Notes: a model not told the origin generated them from the letters alone. Shown: positions 21,446 to 30,559, counted from the stretch's first letter. The stretch: 64,000 bases of DNA from a gamma proteobacterium HTCC2207 (GCA_905182275.1 CAJJAU010000057.1:1-64000), one strand, 5' to 3'. Translations and numbers: made by a program.

Positions 21446-22648
21446 TTAATTGTGATCATTATATTTACAGGCTATCTGCGCTATAAGATCTCGGCCTAGC
21501 TGCGCTTTATTTCTTTTACTGAAGGATATGGTTGAATCAGCGTCGATCCAACTGACCTCATTTTCATCACTATCAAAACCAATATCTGGGCGCGAGATGT
21601 CATTAGCAATGATCGCATTCAGCCCCTTTGTTTTGAGTTTGCCTTTTGCGTAGTTCTCAACATTAGTACTCTCCGCTGCGAACCCGACCACAAATAAAGA
21701 TTCATTAGTGTTGGCTACGGTGCTTACAATGTCAGGATTTTTCTCAAGATTAATGGTTAAGACCCCATCGCCTGATTTTATTTTTTCTGCAGCAACACTC
21801 ACTGCTCGATAGTCTGCTACGGCGGCGGTGGCGATAAACACGTCGGCTTTTTGTGCGGACTCTAAGGCGGCTAATAACATCTCATTAGCAGATATTACTG
21901 ATATATGCTCACAACGATCTGGAATTGACAGGTTCACCGGGCCTGAAATAAGTACCACATCTGCGCCAGCATCTGCTGCTGCAGTAGCCAGAGCATAGCC
22001 CATTTTTCCTGAACTGTGGTTACTGATATAGCGAACTGGGTCAAGAGCTTCTCGAGTTGGGCCTGCGGTAATGACTACTTTCTTGCCCTGGAGTACTCCA
22101 TTAGTGAACATAGCGGAAGCTTGATCAATAATCGTCTCAGGTTGCTCCATTCTTCCTGGACCTGTATCCCCGCAGGCTTGAATGCCACTAGCAGGGCCAA
22201 TAATGGTGACCCCGCGCTGAGCTAGCTTTTCAACATTGTCCATATTTGCAGGGTGACGCCACATCCTTTGGTTCATGGCCGGAGCAATAGCAACTAACGC
22301 CGGTGTTGCAAGATAGACCGCGGCCAACAAGCTATCTGCTTTGCCATGCATCATGGTGGCCATAAAGTCGGCACTAGCGGGAGCGATTAATAGTAAATCT
22401 GCCCAGCGAGCTAACTCAATATGGCCCATCCCCGCCTCTGCTTTTTCATCGAGTAAACCAACATGCACCGGATGACCTGATAGTGCTTGCATTGTTAGTG
22501 GCCGTAAAAACTCTTCGGCGCCCGGTGTCATGACCACGCGCACTTCGGCCCCTCTATCTTGGAGACGCCTGACAATTTCAGCACTTTTATAAGCAGCGAT
22601 GCCACCGGTAACGCCAACAATTATTCGTTTGTTTGACAAGCTACACAT
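21446..22648 (-). CDS. coaBC: Bifunctional phosphopantothenoylcysteine decarboxylase/synthetase
   Basis: CoaBC carries out two steps of coenzyme A synthesis. The 400-residue protein has the flavin-dependent CoaC half (1-185) with V-T-G-G-I-A-A-Y-K, G-H-I-E-L-A (catalytic histidine), P-A-M-N-x-x-M-W and A-C-G-D-T-G-P-G-R-M (catalytic cysteine), then the CoaB half with S-N-H-S-S-G-K-M-G and K-K-N-P-D-I-like E-K-N-P-D-I. It is the first gene of a minus-strand set leading into algC, and diverges from radC across 80 bases, as in many gammaproteobacteria. Confidence 0.97.
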   Translation of the reverse strand: MCSLSNKRIIVGVTGGIAAYKSAEIVRRLQDRGAEVRVVMTPGAEEFLRPLTMQALSGHPVHVGLLDEKAEAGMGHIELARWADLLLIAPASADFMATMMHGKADSLLAAVYLATPALVAIAPAMNQRMWRHPANMDNVEKLAQRGVTIIGPASGIQACGDTGPGRMEQPETIIDQASAMFTNGVLQGKKVVITAGPTREALDPVRYISNHSSGKMGYALATAAADAGADVVLISGPVNLSIPDRCEHISVISANEMLLAALESAQKADVFIATAAVADYRAVSVAAEKIKSGDGVLTINLEKNPDIVSTVANTNESLFVVGFAAESTNVENYAKGKLKTKGLNAIIANDISRPDIGFDSDENEVSWIDADSTISFSKRNKAQLGRDLIAQIACKYNDHN

Positions 22649-22728
22649 TTAAAATCCATACACTCCACTTTTAGCAGTCTAAGATAACATTATAGAAAGG
22701 AATTCTATAGTGATAAAAAGGACTTACT

Positions 22729-23403
22729 ATGGCTATACATCAATGGCCTAAGCATCAAAGGCCCCGCGAGAAGCTTTTAGAAAAGGGTTCCAAGGCGCTC
22801 TCTGATCAGGAGTTATTAGCGATATTTTTGCGTACAGGGGTCTCAGGTATGAGCGCTATCGATTTAGCCTCTAAGCTCTTAACCCACTTTGGAGGCCTGG
22901 GTTCTTTGCTCAGTGCGAATCAAACCAGTTTTTGTTCAGTTAAGGGATTGGGTGTTGCAAAGTACTGTCAGCTTAAAGCGACCTTAGAGTTAACCGAGCG
23001 CTACTTAGCTGAGCAATTACGTGATAATGATATCTTTACCAGCCCCAAACAGGTTGAAGATTATCTGTCTGTTCAGATGCGTGATTATCAGCGTGAGGTT
23101 TTCAGTGTGCTACTCCTAGATTCACGGAATCAGCTATTGGGTTACCATGAGTTATTTCACGGCACGATTGATGTCACCTCAGTACATCCCCGAGAGGTCG
23201 TGAAATTGGCCCTGCAAAAGAATGCCGCCGCAGTCATTATTGCCCACAATCATCCATCGGGAGTGTCCGAACCGAGTAATGCTGACGTCGCTATAACCCA
23301 TCGACTTAAGGCGGCACTTGCCTTGGTGGACATTCGTTTACTGGATCATTTTATTGTTGGCAGGGGCGATATAACTTCTTTGGCAAACCAAGGTAAAATG
23401 TAA
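22729..23403 (+). CDS. radC: RadC family protein (JAMM domain)
   Basis: The 224-residue protein has a helix-hairpin-helix region (about 25-85) and a C-terminal JAMM/MPN metalloprotease-like domain with the metal site H-N-H-P-S-G-x-x-x-P-S-x-x-D near residues 172-185. Length matches E. coli RadC (222). The historical link to DNA repair is disputed and its activity is unknown. It is divergent from coaBC and upstream of rpmB-rpmG, the conserved order seen in E. coli and Pseudomonas. Confidence 0.94.
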   Translation: MAIHQWPKHQRPREKLLEKGSKALSDQELLAIFLRTGVSGMSAIDLASKLLTHFGGLGSLLSANQTSFCSVKGLGVAKYCQLKATLELTERYLAEQLRDNDIFTSPKQVEDYLSVQMRDYQREVFSVLLLDSRNQLLGYHELFHGTIDVTSVHPREVVKLALQKNAAAVIIAHNHPSGVSEPSNADVAITHRLKAALALVDIRLLDHFIVGRGDITSLANQGKM

Positions 23404-23458
23404 TCTGGCTAAGATTCGACGATAAGTAGTAAAATTATGCCGATTAAAGCGTTTTCGT

Positions 23459-23487
23459 TTGATTCAGGATTGGCTTTCTGGTATAAA
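23459..23487 (+). promoter_or_regulatory. Candidate sigma70 promoter of rpmB-rpmG
   Basis: TTGATT at 23459-23464 and TATAAA at 23482-23487 are separated by 17 bases, the ideal spacing, with TGG just before the -10 box. It lies about 110 bases before rpmB and after radC, so transcripts would carry a leader of roughly 100 bases. Confidence 0.55.
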
Positions 23488-23534
23488 ACGCGCCTCCTTG
23501 CGGGGACACCCTTTGAACAAGGATGTAATTTTTT

Positions 23535-23562
23535 GGAAACCTTTTGTCAAAAGGAGTTTTCC
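23535..23562 (+). promoter_or_regulatory. Stem-loop in the rpmB leader
   Basis: A near-perfect inverted repeat pairs GGAAA with TTTCC and CCTTTTG with CAAAAGG around a single central T, with two unpaired bases on the right arm. It has no U-tract after it, so it is not a typical terminator. It lies between the likely promoter and the rpmB start, 33 bases before the ATG, and could serve in translational feedback or RNA stability. Confidence 0.4.
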
Positions 23563-23594
23563 TTAGACAATAATCGAATTTAGAGGCAGGATAA

Positions 23595-23831
23595 ATGTCC
23601 AGAGTATGTCAGGTCACAGGCAAGCGCCCAATGGCTGGAAATAATGTATCTCATGCAAAAAACAGAACACGTCGTCGTTTTGAGCCAAACCTTCACACCC
23701 ATCGATTTTGGGTTGAGGCAGAGAAGCGCTTTGTTAAGCTGCGTGTCTCTACCAAGGGAATGCGCATCATCGATAAAAAAGGTATTGAAAATGTCCTGTC
23801 TGAGCTCCGTGCTCATGGCGAGAAAGTTTAA
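23595..23831 (+). CDS. rpmB: 50S ribosomal protein L28
   Basis: The 78-residue protein is the exact length of E. coli L28 and begins [12 protein letters not shown], continuing with the conserved N-N-V-S-H-A-x-N-x-T-R-R-R-F and the basic, RNA-binding body. It is part of the large ribosomal subunit. An AGAGGCAGGA stretch upstream supplies the ribosome site. rpmG follows after 11 bases, the standard rpmBG pair. Confidence 0.98.
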   Translation: MSRVCQVTGKRPMAGNNVSHAKNRTRRRFEPNLHTHRFWVEAEKRFVKLRVSTKGMRIIDKKGIENVLSELRAHGEKV

Positions 23832-23842
23832 GGAGTTTACTA

Positions 23843-24010
23843 ATGGCTAAATCAGCGAGAGAGAAAATTCGGTTAGTATCCAGTGCAGGTACTGGGCATT
23901 TTTACACGACTGATAAGAACAAGCGAAACATGCCGGAGAAGATGGAGATTAAGAAATATGATCCCACAATCCGCAAGCATGTGATTTATAAAGAAGCTAA
24001 GATCAAGTAG
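23843..24010 (+). CDS. rpmG: 50S ribosomal protein L33
   Basis: A 55-residue protein read directly from the sequence: it starts [21 protein letters not shown]-style residues and ends K-E-A-K-I-K, the L33 pattern (E. coli 55 residues). It has no cysteines, so it is the zinc-free form, which does not signal zinc status. AAGGAG lies seven bases before the ATG. A strong terminator follows 40 bases after the stop. Confidence 0.97.
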   Translation: MAKSAREKIRLVSSAGTGHFYTTDKNKRNMPEKMEIKKYDPTIRKHVIYKEAKIK

Positions 24011-24045
24011 TCATTGGTTAGGCTGTGGGAGGTTTCTCACAAAAT

Positions 24046-24079
24046 TAAAAAATCCTGCCTTTATGGTGGGATTTTTTTT
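24046..24079 (+). terminator. Rho-independent terminator after rpmG
   Basis: Arms AATCCTGCC (24051-24059) and GGTGGGATT (24065-24073) pair with two wobbles around a five-base loop, followed by a run of eight T. It ends the rpmB-rpmG transcript. Confidence 0.88.
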
Positions 24080-24110
24080 GGACGCTCGGTTGGACTAATA
24101 TCATAGTCCA

Positions 24111-24142
24111 AAAAAAAGCCCCAAATAAATTTGGGGCTTTCG
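24111..24142 (-). terminator. Rho-independent terminator of the cold-shock gene
   Basis: Arms AAAGCCCCAAA (24115-24125) and TTTGGGGCTTT (24130-24140) pair perfectly around a four-base loop. Read on the minus strand, it is followed by a run of T (A run at 24111-24117) and lies about 40 bases after the csp stop. The structure could also stop plus-strand read-through. Confidence 0.88.
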
Positions 24143-24180
24143 AAAATTTTCTTACAGCTATCTAACGACAGCGGCAGAAA

Positions 24181-24393
24181 TTAATCGGCAACTACGTTCT
24201 CAGCTTGAGCGCCTTTCTGGCCTTGAGTAACTTCCATCGTTACTGCCTGACCTTCTTTCAATGATTTGAAACCTTCAGCCTGAATTGCGCTGTGGTGAAC
24301 AAATACATCACCGCCGCCTTCTTGCTCAATGAATCCAAAACCCTTACTGTCGTTGAACCACTTGACAGTGCCAGAAACTCTTTCCCCTGACAT
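24181..24393 (-). CDS. CspA-family cold shock protein
   Basis: The 70-residue protein is a single cold-shock domain with both RNA-binding motifs: K-G-F-G-F-I (RNP1, near residues 18-23) and V-F-V-H-H-S-A-I (RNP2, near 31-38), and the usual G-T-V-K-W-F-N start. These proteins bind single-stranded RNA and act as RNA chaperones. GAGG sits six bases before the ATG. A long upstream gap (485 bases) allows the extended 5' leader common in cold-regulated csp genes, but whether this copy is cold-induced cannot be told. Confidence 0.95.
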   Translation of the reverse strand: MSGERVSGTVKWFNDSKGFGFIEQEGGGDVFVHHSAIQAEGFKSLKEGQAVTMEVTQGQKGAQAENVVAD

Positions 24394-24878
24394 AATAACC
24401 TCACTTTAAAATTTTATACCGTTTAAGGCGTTAAAAATATCCAGCCTCATAACGGGGCTAGCCAATATCTTCCAATCGCAAAAATTTACAACTGAAACAT
24501 TTCGTAGCCTACCGCTTCAATTAGCATAAATAGAGACTTACGAGCGCGGTAGTGTATGGTGTTTTTATGGATTTTGCCAATTTTGTTTCAGTTAAACCCT
24601 AAAAAAGGGCCATTTAGCTGAAATTCTCACGAAAAAAAGGCTCTTTGCTCAATATTGCAGCGGTTTTTGCGGGTAAATCACGCGCGTGCTGTCTTTCACT
24701 GAAATACGAATAAACACAGCAAAGCTATTCATGGCGATATCGCCCCTTGCTTTCTGGCACCTCTAGGCGGCGTTAATCTCTGCGCTGGTCCTGCCTAGAT
24801 GCTGTAAAAAATGAGCAATATGGTATGATAAAAGTTTGTATGTTGTAGTCAGTAAATATCGAACTCACTAAGGTTTTT
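24394..24878. other. Intergenic region between csp and the FAD dehydrogenase
   Basis: No gene is visible across 485 bases. The left part probably holds the csp promoter and leader on the minus strand. A small hairpin (CCCT-A5-AGGG at 24597-24609) is the only clear repeat. The right end must hold the promoter of the dehydrogenase gene; I see no strong hexamer pair. Confidence 0.45.
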
Positions 24879-26282
24879 ATGCTCTCACCGTCAATATTAA
24901 AACAGTTGGTAACTATCGTCGGTGAAGATCGATTACTTTTGGCAGCAGAAGATTTTCAGCATTACGGCCTTGATCGGACCACGGTTTGGCAGGCAAACCC
25001 CTGTGCGGTTGTTTTGCCGGGCTCTATTAAGGAGGTTCAGCAGATTGTTTTATTGGCCAAGGAGCTTAATTTAGCTATTGTTCCTTCGGGTGGTCGCACT
25101 GGATTAAGTGGTGGCGCGGTTGCCAAGGACGGTGAGATTGTGGTGGCTTTAGACCGTTTAAATAATATCCAAGAATTTAATCCCTTAGATCGCACCGTGA
25201 CGGTTGGTGCAGGGATGATTACCGAAAATTTACAAAACTTTGCGGTTGATCAAGGCCTGTTTTATCCGGTTGATTTTGCTTCCACGGGCTCTAGTCAAAT
25301 CGGCGGAAACATTGCAACTAATGCCGGTGGCATTAATGTCATTCGTTATGGAATGACACGCCAGTGGGTGGCAGGCTTAACGGTGGTCACCGGTGCTGGT
25401 GATGTTTTAGAATTAAATCAGGGATTAATGAAAAACAATACCGGTTATGACTTCCGTCATTTGTTTATTGGCTCTGAGGGTACTCTTGGGCTGATATGTG
25501 AAGCTACCATTCAGCTCACTAGAGCGCCTGAAGAGACAGTGGTAATGGTGCTCGGAATTGACGATTTTCCGGCTATTTTAGATGTACTTCAAGCCTTTAC
25601 GTCTAAGATTGATCTGACCGCTTTTGAGTTTTTCTCGCAGCTTGCGCTGGATAAGGTTGTTGCCCATCAAGGGCATGCGATCCCTTTTGATACTAAAGCG
25701 CCATTTTATGCGCTGTTAGAATTCGAGATCAAAGACAGGGAAGTGCTTGAACTCGCCATGAGTCTTTTTGAACACTGCGCAGAGCAGGGTTGGGTATTAG
25801 ACGGCGTTGTCAGTCAAAGTCTGTCCCAAGCATCCGCATTATGGAAACTTAGAGAAGATATTTCTGAAACTTTATGGGAATTTCAGCCTTACAAAAATGA
25901 TATTTCAGTACGTGTTTCCAGAATGCCGGGCTTTCTCGGCGAGGTGAATGAATTGGTAGAACAGCGTTATCCCGATTTTGAAATTGTCTGGTATGGCCAT
26001 ATTGGTGACGGTAATTTGCATCTTAACATTCTCAAGCCAGAGGATCTTTCGAGTGATGATTTTGTAACTCAATGTACCGCGGTGAGTAATGAAATTGGTC
26101 AGCTACTGGCCAAGTATGAGGGCAGTGTGAGTGCTGAGCACGGTGTTGGGTTGCTGAAAAGAGACTATTTGCACTACTCTAGGTCCGCTAGTGAAATTAG
26201 CCTGATGCGAGCTGTGAAATCAGTATTTGATCCGAATGGCATACTAAACCCCGGTAAACTATTTGCGGTGGAAGAGCATTAA
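24879..26282 (+). CDS. FAD-binding 2-hydroxyacid dehydrogenase (GlcD/D2HGDH type)
   Basis: The 467-residue protein has the PCMH-type FAD-binding domain: P-S-G-G-R-T-G-L-S-G-G near residues 61-71 and G-G-N-I-A-T-N-A-G-G near 142-151, then the C-terminal cap domain with the metal site H-I-G-D-G-N-L-H near 375 and E-H-G-V-G near 425. Enzymes of this type oxidise D-lactate, glycolate or D-2-hydroxyglutarate to the keto acid and pass electrons to quinone or a flavoprotein. The closest style is bacterial D-2-hydroxyglutarate dehydrogenase, often next to serA, but serA is not here, so the substrate is left open. Confidence 0.88.
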   Translation: MLSPSILKQLVTIVGEDRLLLAAEDFQHYGLDRTTVWQANPCAVVLPGSIKEVQQIVLLAKELNLAIVPSGGRTGLSGGAVAKDGEIVVALDRLNNIQEFNPLDRTVTVGAGMITENLQNFAVDQGLFYPVDFASTGSSQIGGNIATNAGGINVIRYGMTRQWVAGLTVVTGAGDVLELNQGLMKNNTGYDFRHLFIGSEGTLGLICEATIQLTRAPEETVVMVLGIDDFPAILDVLQAFTSKIDLTAFEFFSQLALDKVVAHQGHAIPFDTKAPFYALLEFEIKDREVLELAMSLFEHCAEQGWVLDGVVSQSLSQASALWKLREDISETLWEFQPYKNDISVRVSRMPGFLGEVNELVEQRYPDFEIVWYGHIGDGNLHLNILKPEDLSSDDFVTQCTAVSNEIGQLLAKYEGSVSAEHGVGLLKRDYLHYSRSASEISLMRAVKSVFDPNGILNPGKLFAVEEH

Positions 26283-26306
26283 TGCCTATGCACAAACAGA
26301 GAGTTA

Positions 26307-26666
26307 ATGATGAGTGAACCGTTATTTACTGAAGATGATTTACAGACGGAATCCAGTAATAAAAATGTCACTATGTTGATATATATATTACTTGCCCTGG
26401 GCTTTTTAACTGGCGGGCTGACCGCGATTGCGGCGGTAATTATTAACTACATCAAACGAGATGATGTTCGTGGGAGCTGGCTAGAGGGCCACTTTCGCTG
26501 GCAAATCAATACCTTTTGGTTTGGCTTGTTATGGACCATAATTGCGCTTCTGACATGGCTGGTTCTTCTTGGTTGGTTTACTGGGGCGCTGGTGACTATT
26601 TGGTTGGTATATCGGATAGCCAAAGGCGCCATATATCTGAATGACAACAAAACGATGGTTGCTTAA
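26307..26666 (+). CDS. DUF4870-type small membrane protein
   Basis: A 119-residue protein with three hydrophobic segments (about 22-48, 68-92 and 90-108) and the motif H-F-R-W-Q-I-N-T-F-W between the first and second, characteristic of the DUF4870 group. The start can be either of two adjacent ATG codons. Function is unknown. It lies 24 bases behind the FAD dehydrogenase gene on the same strand and may share its transcript. Confidence 0.7.
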   Translation: MMSEPLFTEDDLQTESSNKNVTMLIYILLALGFLTGGLTAIAAVIINYIKRDDVRGSWLEGHFRWQINTFWFGLLWTIIALLTWLVLLGWFTGALVTIWLVYRIAKGAIYLNDNKTMVA

Positions 26667-26725
26667 CACCAACGTTATAGGCTGTGCTTAAAATTGCGGT
26701 CAGCTATTAAAAACGGAATCTTTAT

Positions 26726-27394
26726 ATGCACAGGTACAGTCATTTTGTTGATGGGAAAGAATGGGATCTTCCTTTAGGAAAGATCGTTTGTGTGGGAAGA
26801 AACTATGCCGCCCATGCGCGAGAGCTAAATAATCCGCTACCTACTTCGCCAGTTCTTTTTATTAAACCGAGCACTGCTCTAGCTGCTATTGATAACGAGA
26901 TAATCATTCCTACTGATCTAGGGGAATGTCATTTTGAGACTGAAATGAGTCTTTTGATGGGTAAAAAGCTAACCAACTGTAGTGAAGACGAAGCGGCGGC
27001 AGCAATAACAGGCGTTGGGCTAAGTTTAGATTTAACCTTGCGAGATATTCAGCAAGACTTAAAAGATAACGGGTTGCCATGGGAAAAATCAAAGGCCTTT
27101 AATGGCGCCTGCCCATCTTCTGGATTTGTTTCTAGAATCCATGTGGGTGACTTACAAAACCAACAAATACGGCTGTATAAAAACGGTCAGCTTCAGCAGG
27201 ATGGCAATACCTCGGATATGCTCAACCCGGTTCTTCCACTACTAGCTTATATAAGCCAGTTCTTTACCCTGTTGCCCGGTGATATAGTTTTAACCGGCAC
27301 CCCAGCCGGTGTTGGACCGTTACAGGTGGGGGATAAGTTAGCCCTGGAATTATCGGATCTCATTCACTGCAAGGGCGAGGTTGTTTCAGCGTGA
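26726..27394 (+). CDS. Fumarylacetoacetate hydrolase family protein
   Basis: The 222-residue protein has the FAH fold: V-G-R-N-Y-A-A-H near residues 22-29, the metal triad H-F-E-T-E-M-S (two glutamates near 71-73) with a later aspartate in [11 protein letters not shown]-x-F-N-G-A-C-P near 120, and T-G-T-P-A-G-V-G near the end. Members cleave C-C bonds or decarboxylate oxaloacetate-like acids using magnesium. The YcgM-like short form fits best. The next gene starts inside its stop as GTGA, so the two are coupled. Confidence 0.88.
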   Translation: MHRYSHFVDGKEWDLPLGKIVCVGRNYAAHARELNNPLPTSPVLFIKPSTALAAIDNEIIIPTDLGECHFETEMSLLMGKKLTNCSEDEAAAAITGVGLSLDLTLRDIQQDLKDNGLPWEKSKAFNGACPSSGFVSRIHVGDLQNQQIRLYKNGQLQQDGNTSDMLNPVLPLLAYISQFFTLLPGDIVLTGTPAGVGPLQVGDKLALELSDLIHCKGEVVSA

Positions 27395-27609
27395 CGATTG
27401 CCAAAGGTATTTACAAACACTACAAAGGCAATCTGTATCAAGTGATAGAGGTTGCGACACACAGTGAGACGAGTGAGGAATTGGTGGTCTATCGTACTCT
27501 ATATGGCGATTACAGCATGTGGGTGAGACCCTTAGATATGTTCCAGGAACTGGTGGATATTGACGGACAACAGGTTCCGCGGTTCAGTTTTGTCGAGCCC
27601 AGTGAATAA
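27391..27609 (+). CDS. DUF1653 small protein
   Basis: The 72-residue protein has the DUF1653 pattern: [10 protein letters not shown]-x-Y-x-V near residues 4-17, then [10 protein letters not shown] and W-V-R-P near 31-47, ending with R-F. It probably forms a small beta-rich domain; function is unknown. It starts with GTG overlapping the preceding stop by four bases and its own stop overlaps the next ATG as TAATG, so three genes are translationally linked. Confidence 0.88.
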   Translation: MTIAKGIYKHYKGNLYQVIEVATHSETSEELVVYRTLYGDYSMWVRPLDMFQELVDIDGQQVPRFSFVEPSE

Positions 27610-28025
27610 TGTTAGTAATTTCTGGTAGTGTGTCGATTCCAGATGCAGAGCTCGTCTTTTCGGCAATACGTGCTCAGGGTCCTGGAGGTCAAAATGTCAA
27701 CAAGGTATCTTCGGCGATTCATCTGCGTTTCGATATTGGACAATCGTCATTGCCTGATTTTTATAAACAGCGATTATTGCAGCTTAGCGATCAACGGATT
27801 TCAAAAGATGCGGTGGTTATTATCAAGGCTCAACGTTATCGCAGTCAGGATAAAAACCGCTTAGAAGCGTTGTCTAGGCTAAAAGTACTTATTCAGTCAG
27901 CCGGGTTTGTTGCTAAATCTAGACGGCCGACTAAGCCAACGCGTGGTTCTCAGTTGAGACGCATGGACAAAAAAGCCCAGCACGGCAAGAAGAAAAATAT
28001 GCGTGCAAAACCCAGTTTGGATTAG
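27609..28025 (+). CDS. arfB: Peptidyl-tRNA hydrolase ArfB (ribosome rescue)
   Basis: ArfB frees ribosomes stalled on mRNAs without stop codons by hydrolysing peptidyl-tRNA. The 138-residue protein has the release-factor G-P-G-G-Q-N-V-N-K motif with GGQ at residues 26-28, the catalytic loop, and a very basic C-terminal tail (K-K-A-Q-H-G-K-K-K-N-M-R-A-K) that enters the mRNA channel. Length matches E. coli YaeJ (140). It is coupled to the DUF1653 gene and followed by srkA after five bases. Confidence 0.93.
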   Translation: MLVISGSVSIPDAELVFSAIRAQGPGGQNVNKVSSAIHLRFDIGQSSLPDFYKQRLLQLSDQRISKDAVVIIKAQRYRSQDKNRLEALSRLKVLIQSAGFVAKSRRPTKPTRGSQLRRMDKKAQHGKKKNMRAKPSLD

Positions 28026-28030
28026 AGTTT

Positions 28031-29023
28031 ATGAGTGAAAGCGGTAATCATCCCTTTGATAGGTTAACCCCCGATTTATTAATCGATGCGGTCGAGAGCC
28101 AAGGATTTCTGTCGGACGGCGGATTTTTAGCGCTTAATAGCTATGAAAATCGCGTGTATCAAATAGGTATTGAAAATCAAACACCCATGATTGCCAAGTT
28201 CTATCGTCCGGAACGATGGTCCGACGAGCAGATCTTTGAAGAACATCAATTCTGCTTTCAGTTACAGGAGCAAGAACTTCCGGTAGTTTGCCCTTGGCTC
28301 AACAGCCAAGGAAATAGCATTAGCCACCACGAAGGTTTTCGGTTTGCACTGTATGAGCGCAAGGGAGGGCGAGCACCAGAATTAGATAATTTAGACAATC
28401 TATTTATCTTAGGTCGCTTGTTAGGACGTTTCCATGGGATTGGTGCAGCGCAATCGTTTAAATATCGACCTACTTTAAGCGCCAAAAATTTTGGCTGGGA
28501 CTCCTATGAGCTTATTAGTAAAGATTTTATGCCCAAAGAGTTAAGTCCTGCTTATGATTCATTAGCGCTTGATGTGCTAAAAGCTATTGACCGGATCCTT
28601 GCTGATTATGGCGAGGTCAATAATATCCGTGTACATGGAGACTGCCATTCAGGCAATATTCTGTGGCGCGATGACTACCCGCATTTTGTCGATTTTGACG
28701 ATGCGCGCATGGCCCCAGCAATCCAAGATCTTTGGATGCTGCTATCTGGAGATCGACAGGAGCAGACGGCGCAAATGGCTGAAATCATTAAAGGATACAG
28801 AGAGTTTTATGACTTTGATTATAGGCAATTACGATTAATTGAAGTATTTCGCACATTAAGAATCATGCACCATAGCGCTTGGATTGCAAGACGATGGACC
28901 GATCCTGCATTTCCTCGTGCATTTTCTTGGTTTGACTCCCCTCGCTATTGGAGCGACCACATACTCGCTCTGCGCGAGCAACTAGGGGCGCTAAATGAGC
29001 CGCCGCTAGAAGTACGTTTGTAG
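28031..29023 (+). CDS. srkA: Stress response kinase A (YihE family)
   Basis: The 330-residue protein is a choline-kinase-like Ser/Thr kinase. The catalytic loop V-H-G-D-C-H-S-G-N-I-L-W starts near residue 199 and the metal-binding V-D-F-D-D-A-R near 218. The N-terminal lobe has S-Y-E-N-R-V-Y-Q near 36-43, and length matches E. coli YihE/SrkA (328). The kinase counters toxin-like death pathways under stress in E. coli; the same role here is assumed. It ends four bases before the convergent DUF481 gene. Confidence 0.93.
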   Translation: MSESGNHPFDRLTPDLLIDAVESQGFLSDGGFLALNSYENRVYQIGIENQTPMIAKFYRPERWSDEQIFEEHQFCFQLQEQELPVVCPWLNSQGNSISHHEGFRFALYERKGGRAPELDNLDNLFILGRLLGRFHGIGAAQSFKYRPTLSAKNFGWDSYELISKDFMPKELSPAYDSLALDVLKAIDRILADYGEVNNIRVHGDCHSGNILWRDDYPHFVDFDDARMAPAIQDLWMLLSGDRQEQTAQMAEIIKGYREFYDFDYRQLRLIEVFRTLRIMHHSAWIARRWTDPAFPRAFSWFDSPRYWSDHILALREQLGALNEPPLEVRL

Positions 29024-29027
29024 TTAG

Positions 29028-29960
29028 TTACCAACTGTAATTCACACCAAGATTTAGTTTACGGTCGATTTTTTCCACGCCGACAACGGGCTGGTTATCG
29101 TAGGCCCATTCTAGAGAGATCTTAGTAAATAGGTTGTCAATTAACGGGAAATCAAAACCGATATCAGCCAAAAACTGTGAATTGTCAGTATCTTCAATGG
29201 CTACTAATAATTGATGGGAGTGGGACAGTCGGACCTGTTCAAAAAGCAGTTTGCTGTAGTCACTGGACCAGCTTACGGTCATTCTGTCGTCTTTTGACCC
29301 ATCAAGAAATGTCTCACTAATCCAGACCAAACCTGTTTCTGCTAAAAGCGAGCCCTGGTCCGTGTCCCAAAATTGATTGCCAACATTACTACCTATTGTG
29401 TAAGCGCTATCAATACTGCGATTATCATTTGCGCCGATAGAGCCCTTATTACTCCAGAACCAGGTGTCTTTAAAGAACCAGTCCACCGAGTGACTTAGCA
29501 GATATTTAACCGCAGCTTCGCTGTCATCCGCGCTCTTACTTTCATAGCTAAGAATTGAGCGATGACGAAGATCGTCATTTAGCCAGCTTATTTCTGTGTC
29601 TATACCCCACTCATTGCGTTCATCATTACCACTGGATATGTTGCCAAATACAGCTGTACTTCCAACAAAGGATTCACCAAAAAATCCCTTTATGTCAGCT
29701 AAAGCCATCTCTTCTGGAAGCGCTTGGTCAACTTCGGCAGGGGTGTTGGATAGAGGTACTCCACTAACGGTAAGTACCTGATCTATTGCAATACTCAAAG
29801 CACCAAAGTTGTCAGTGTTCCAAATAATATGCGTGTCTGTTATTTCTGTTTGTGTTCCCTGAAGAATATCGCCATTCACCAGAATAATTTCGTCTGCCGA
29901 GGAGGTTGCTGAAAGAGGGATGATAAGGGAAAAGGCTAAGTGTAATTTGATATGAGACAT
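29028..29960 (-). CDS. DUF481 outer-membrane beta-barrel protein
   Basis: The 310-residue protein has a signal peptide (hydrophobic residues about 6-20, then S-S-A-D-E), a short N-terminal domain with L-V-N-G-D-I-L-Q-G, then a region of alternating polar and aromatic strands ending in L-N-L-G-V-N-Y-S-W, with a terminal tryptophan typical of outer-membrane barrels. This matches DUF481 (YdiY-like) proteins, often salt-induced. Function is unknown. It diverges from gcvH across about 210 bases. Confidence 0.82.
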   Translation of the reverse strand: MSHIKLHLAFSLIIPLSATSSADEIILVNGDILQGTQTEITDTHIIWNTDNFGALSIAIDQVLTVSGVPLSNTPAEVDQALPEEMALADIKGFFGESFVGSTAVFGNISSGNDERNEWGIDTEISWLNDDLRHRSILSYESKSADDSEAAVKYLLSHSVDWFFKDTWFWSNKGSIGANDNRSIDSAYTIGSNVGNQFWDTDQGSLLAETGLVWISETFLDGSKDDRMTVSWSSDYSKLLFEQVRLSHSHQLLVAIEDTDNSQFLADIGFDFPLIDNLFTKISLEWAYDNQPVVGVEKIDRKLNLGVNYSW

Positions 29961-30169
29961 GATTTTTTAACTCCTTAAAAAGCTCAAGCAAAACTCCTGT
30001 CTTGCCGTGGTTGTATCGGCCGGAGTGTAACAAAATTAATTAACTTTAGGCTAGTAGCACAGTATTATTTTGTCTCTTGAGGCCTTGAGTAATAACCTTT
30101 AAGCTAGCCGACAGGAAACATGCTGCTAAAATAATCAGTGTCATATGCAAGACAAATTAGAGGGTAACA

Positions 30170-30559
30170 ATGAGTGATTTACCGGTAGAATTAAAATATG
30201 CCTCCAGCCATGAGTGGGCGCGCTTGGAGAGTGACGGGACTGTAGTAATAGGTATTACTGACCATGCGCAGGCGGCTCTTGGCGATGTTGTCTATGTTGA
30301 GCTTCCCGAGGAGGGAGCCGGTATAGATGCCGGCTCTGAGATTGCGGTGGTTGAGTCAGTTAAGGCGGCTTCGGATATTTATTCTCCAGTAACCGGTGAA
30401 GTTGTTGAGATCAACCCAGCGTTAGAGGATCAGCCAGAGACAATAAATCAATCACCGTATGTCGACGGTTGGTTGTTCCGAGTGAGGTTATCTAACCCCG
30501 ACGAGTTAGATGACATGATGAATGCAGATGAGTACCTACTGGCTAAAGAGGACGACTAA
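30170..30559 (+). CDS. gcvH: Glycine cleavage system H protein
   Basis: GcvH carries the aminomethyl group on a lipoyl arm in glycine breakdown. The 129-residue protein begins with Y-A-S-S-H-E-W-A near residues 10-17, and has the lipoyl site E-S-V-K-A-A-S-D with lysine 65, both fully conserved. Length equals E. coli GcvH (129). The usual partners gcvT and gcvP are not adjacent; the neighbours are a DUF481 gene and a HAD phosphatase. Its tail overlaps the convergent HAD gene by four bases. Some bacteria also use GcvH in lipoate transfer, which could explain a separate gene. Confidence 0.97.
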   Translation: MSDLPVELKYASSHEWARLESDGTVVIGITDHAQAALGDVVYVELPEEGAGIDAGSEIAVVESVKAASDIYSPVTGEVVEINPALEDQPETINQSPYVDGWLFRVRLSNPDELDDMMNADEYLLAKEDD

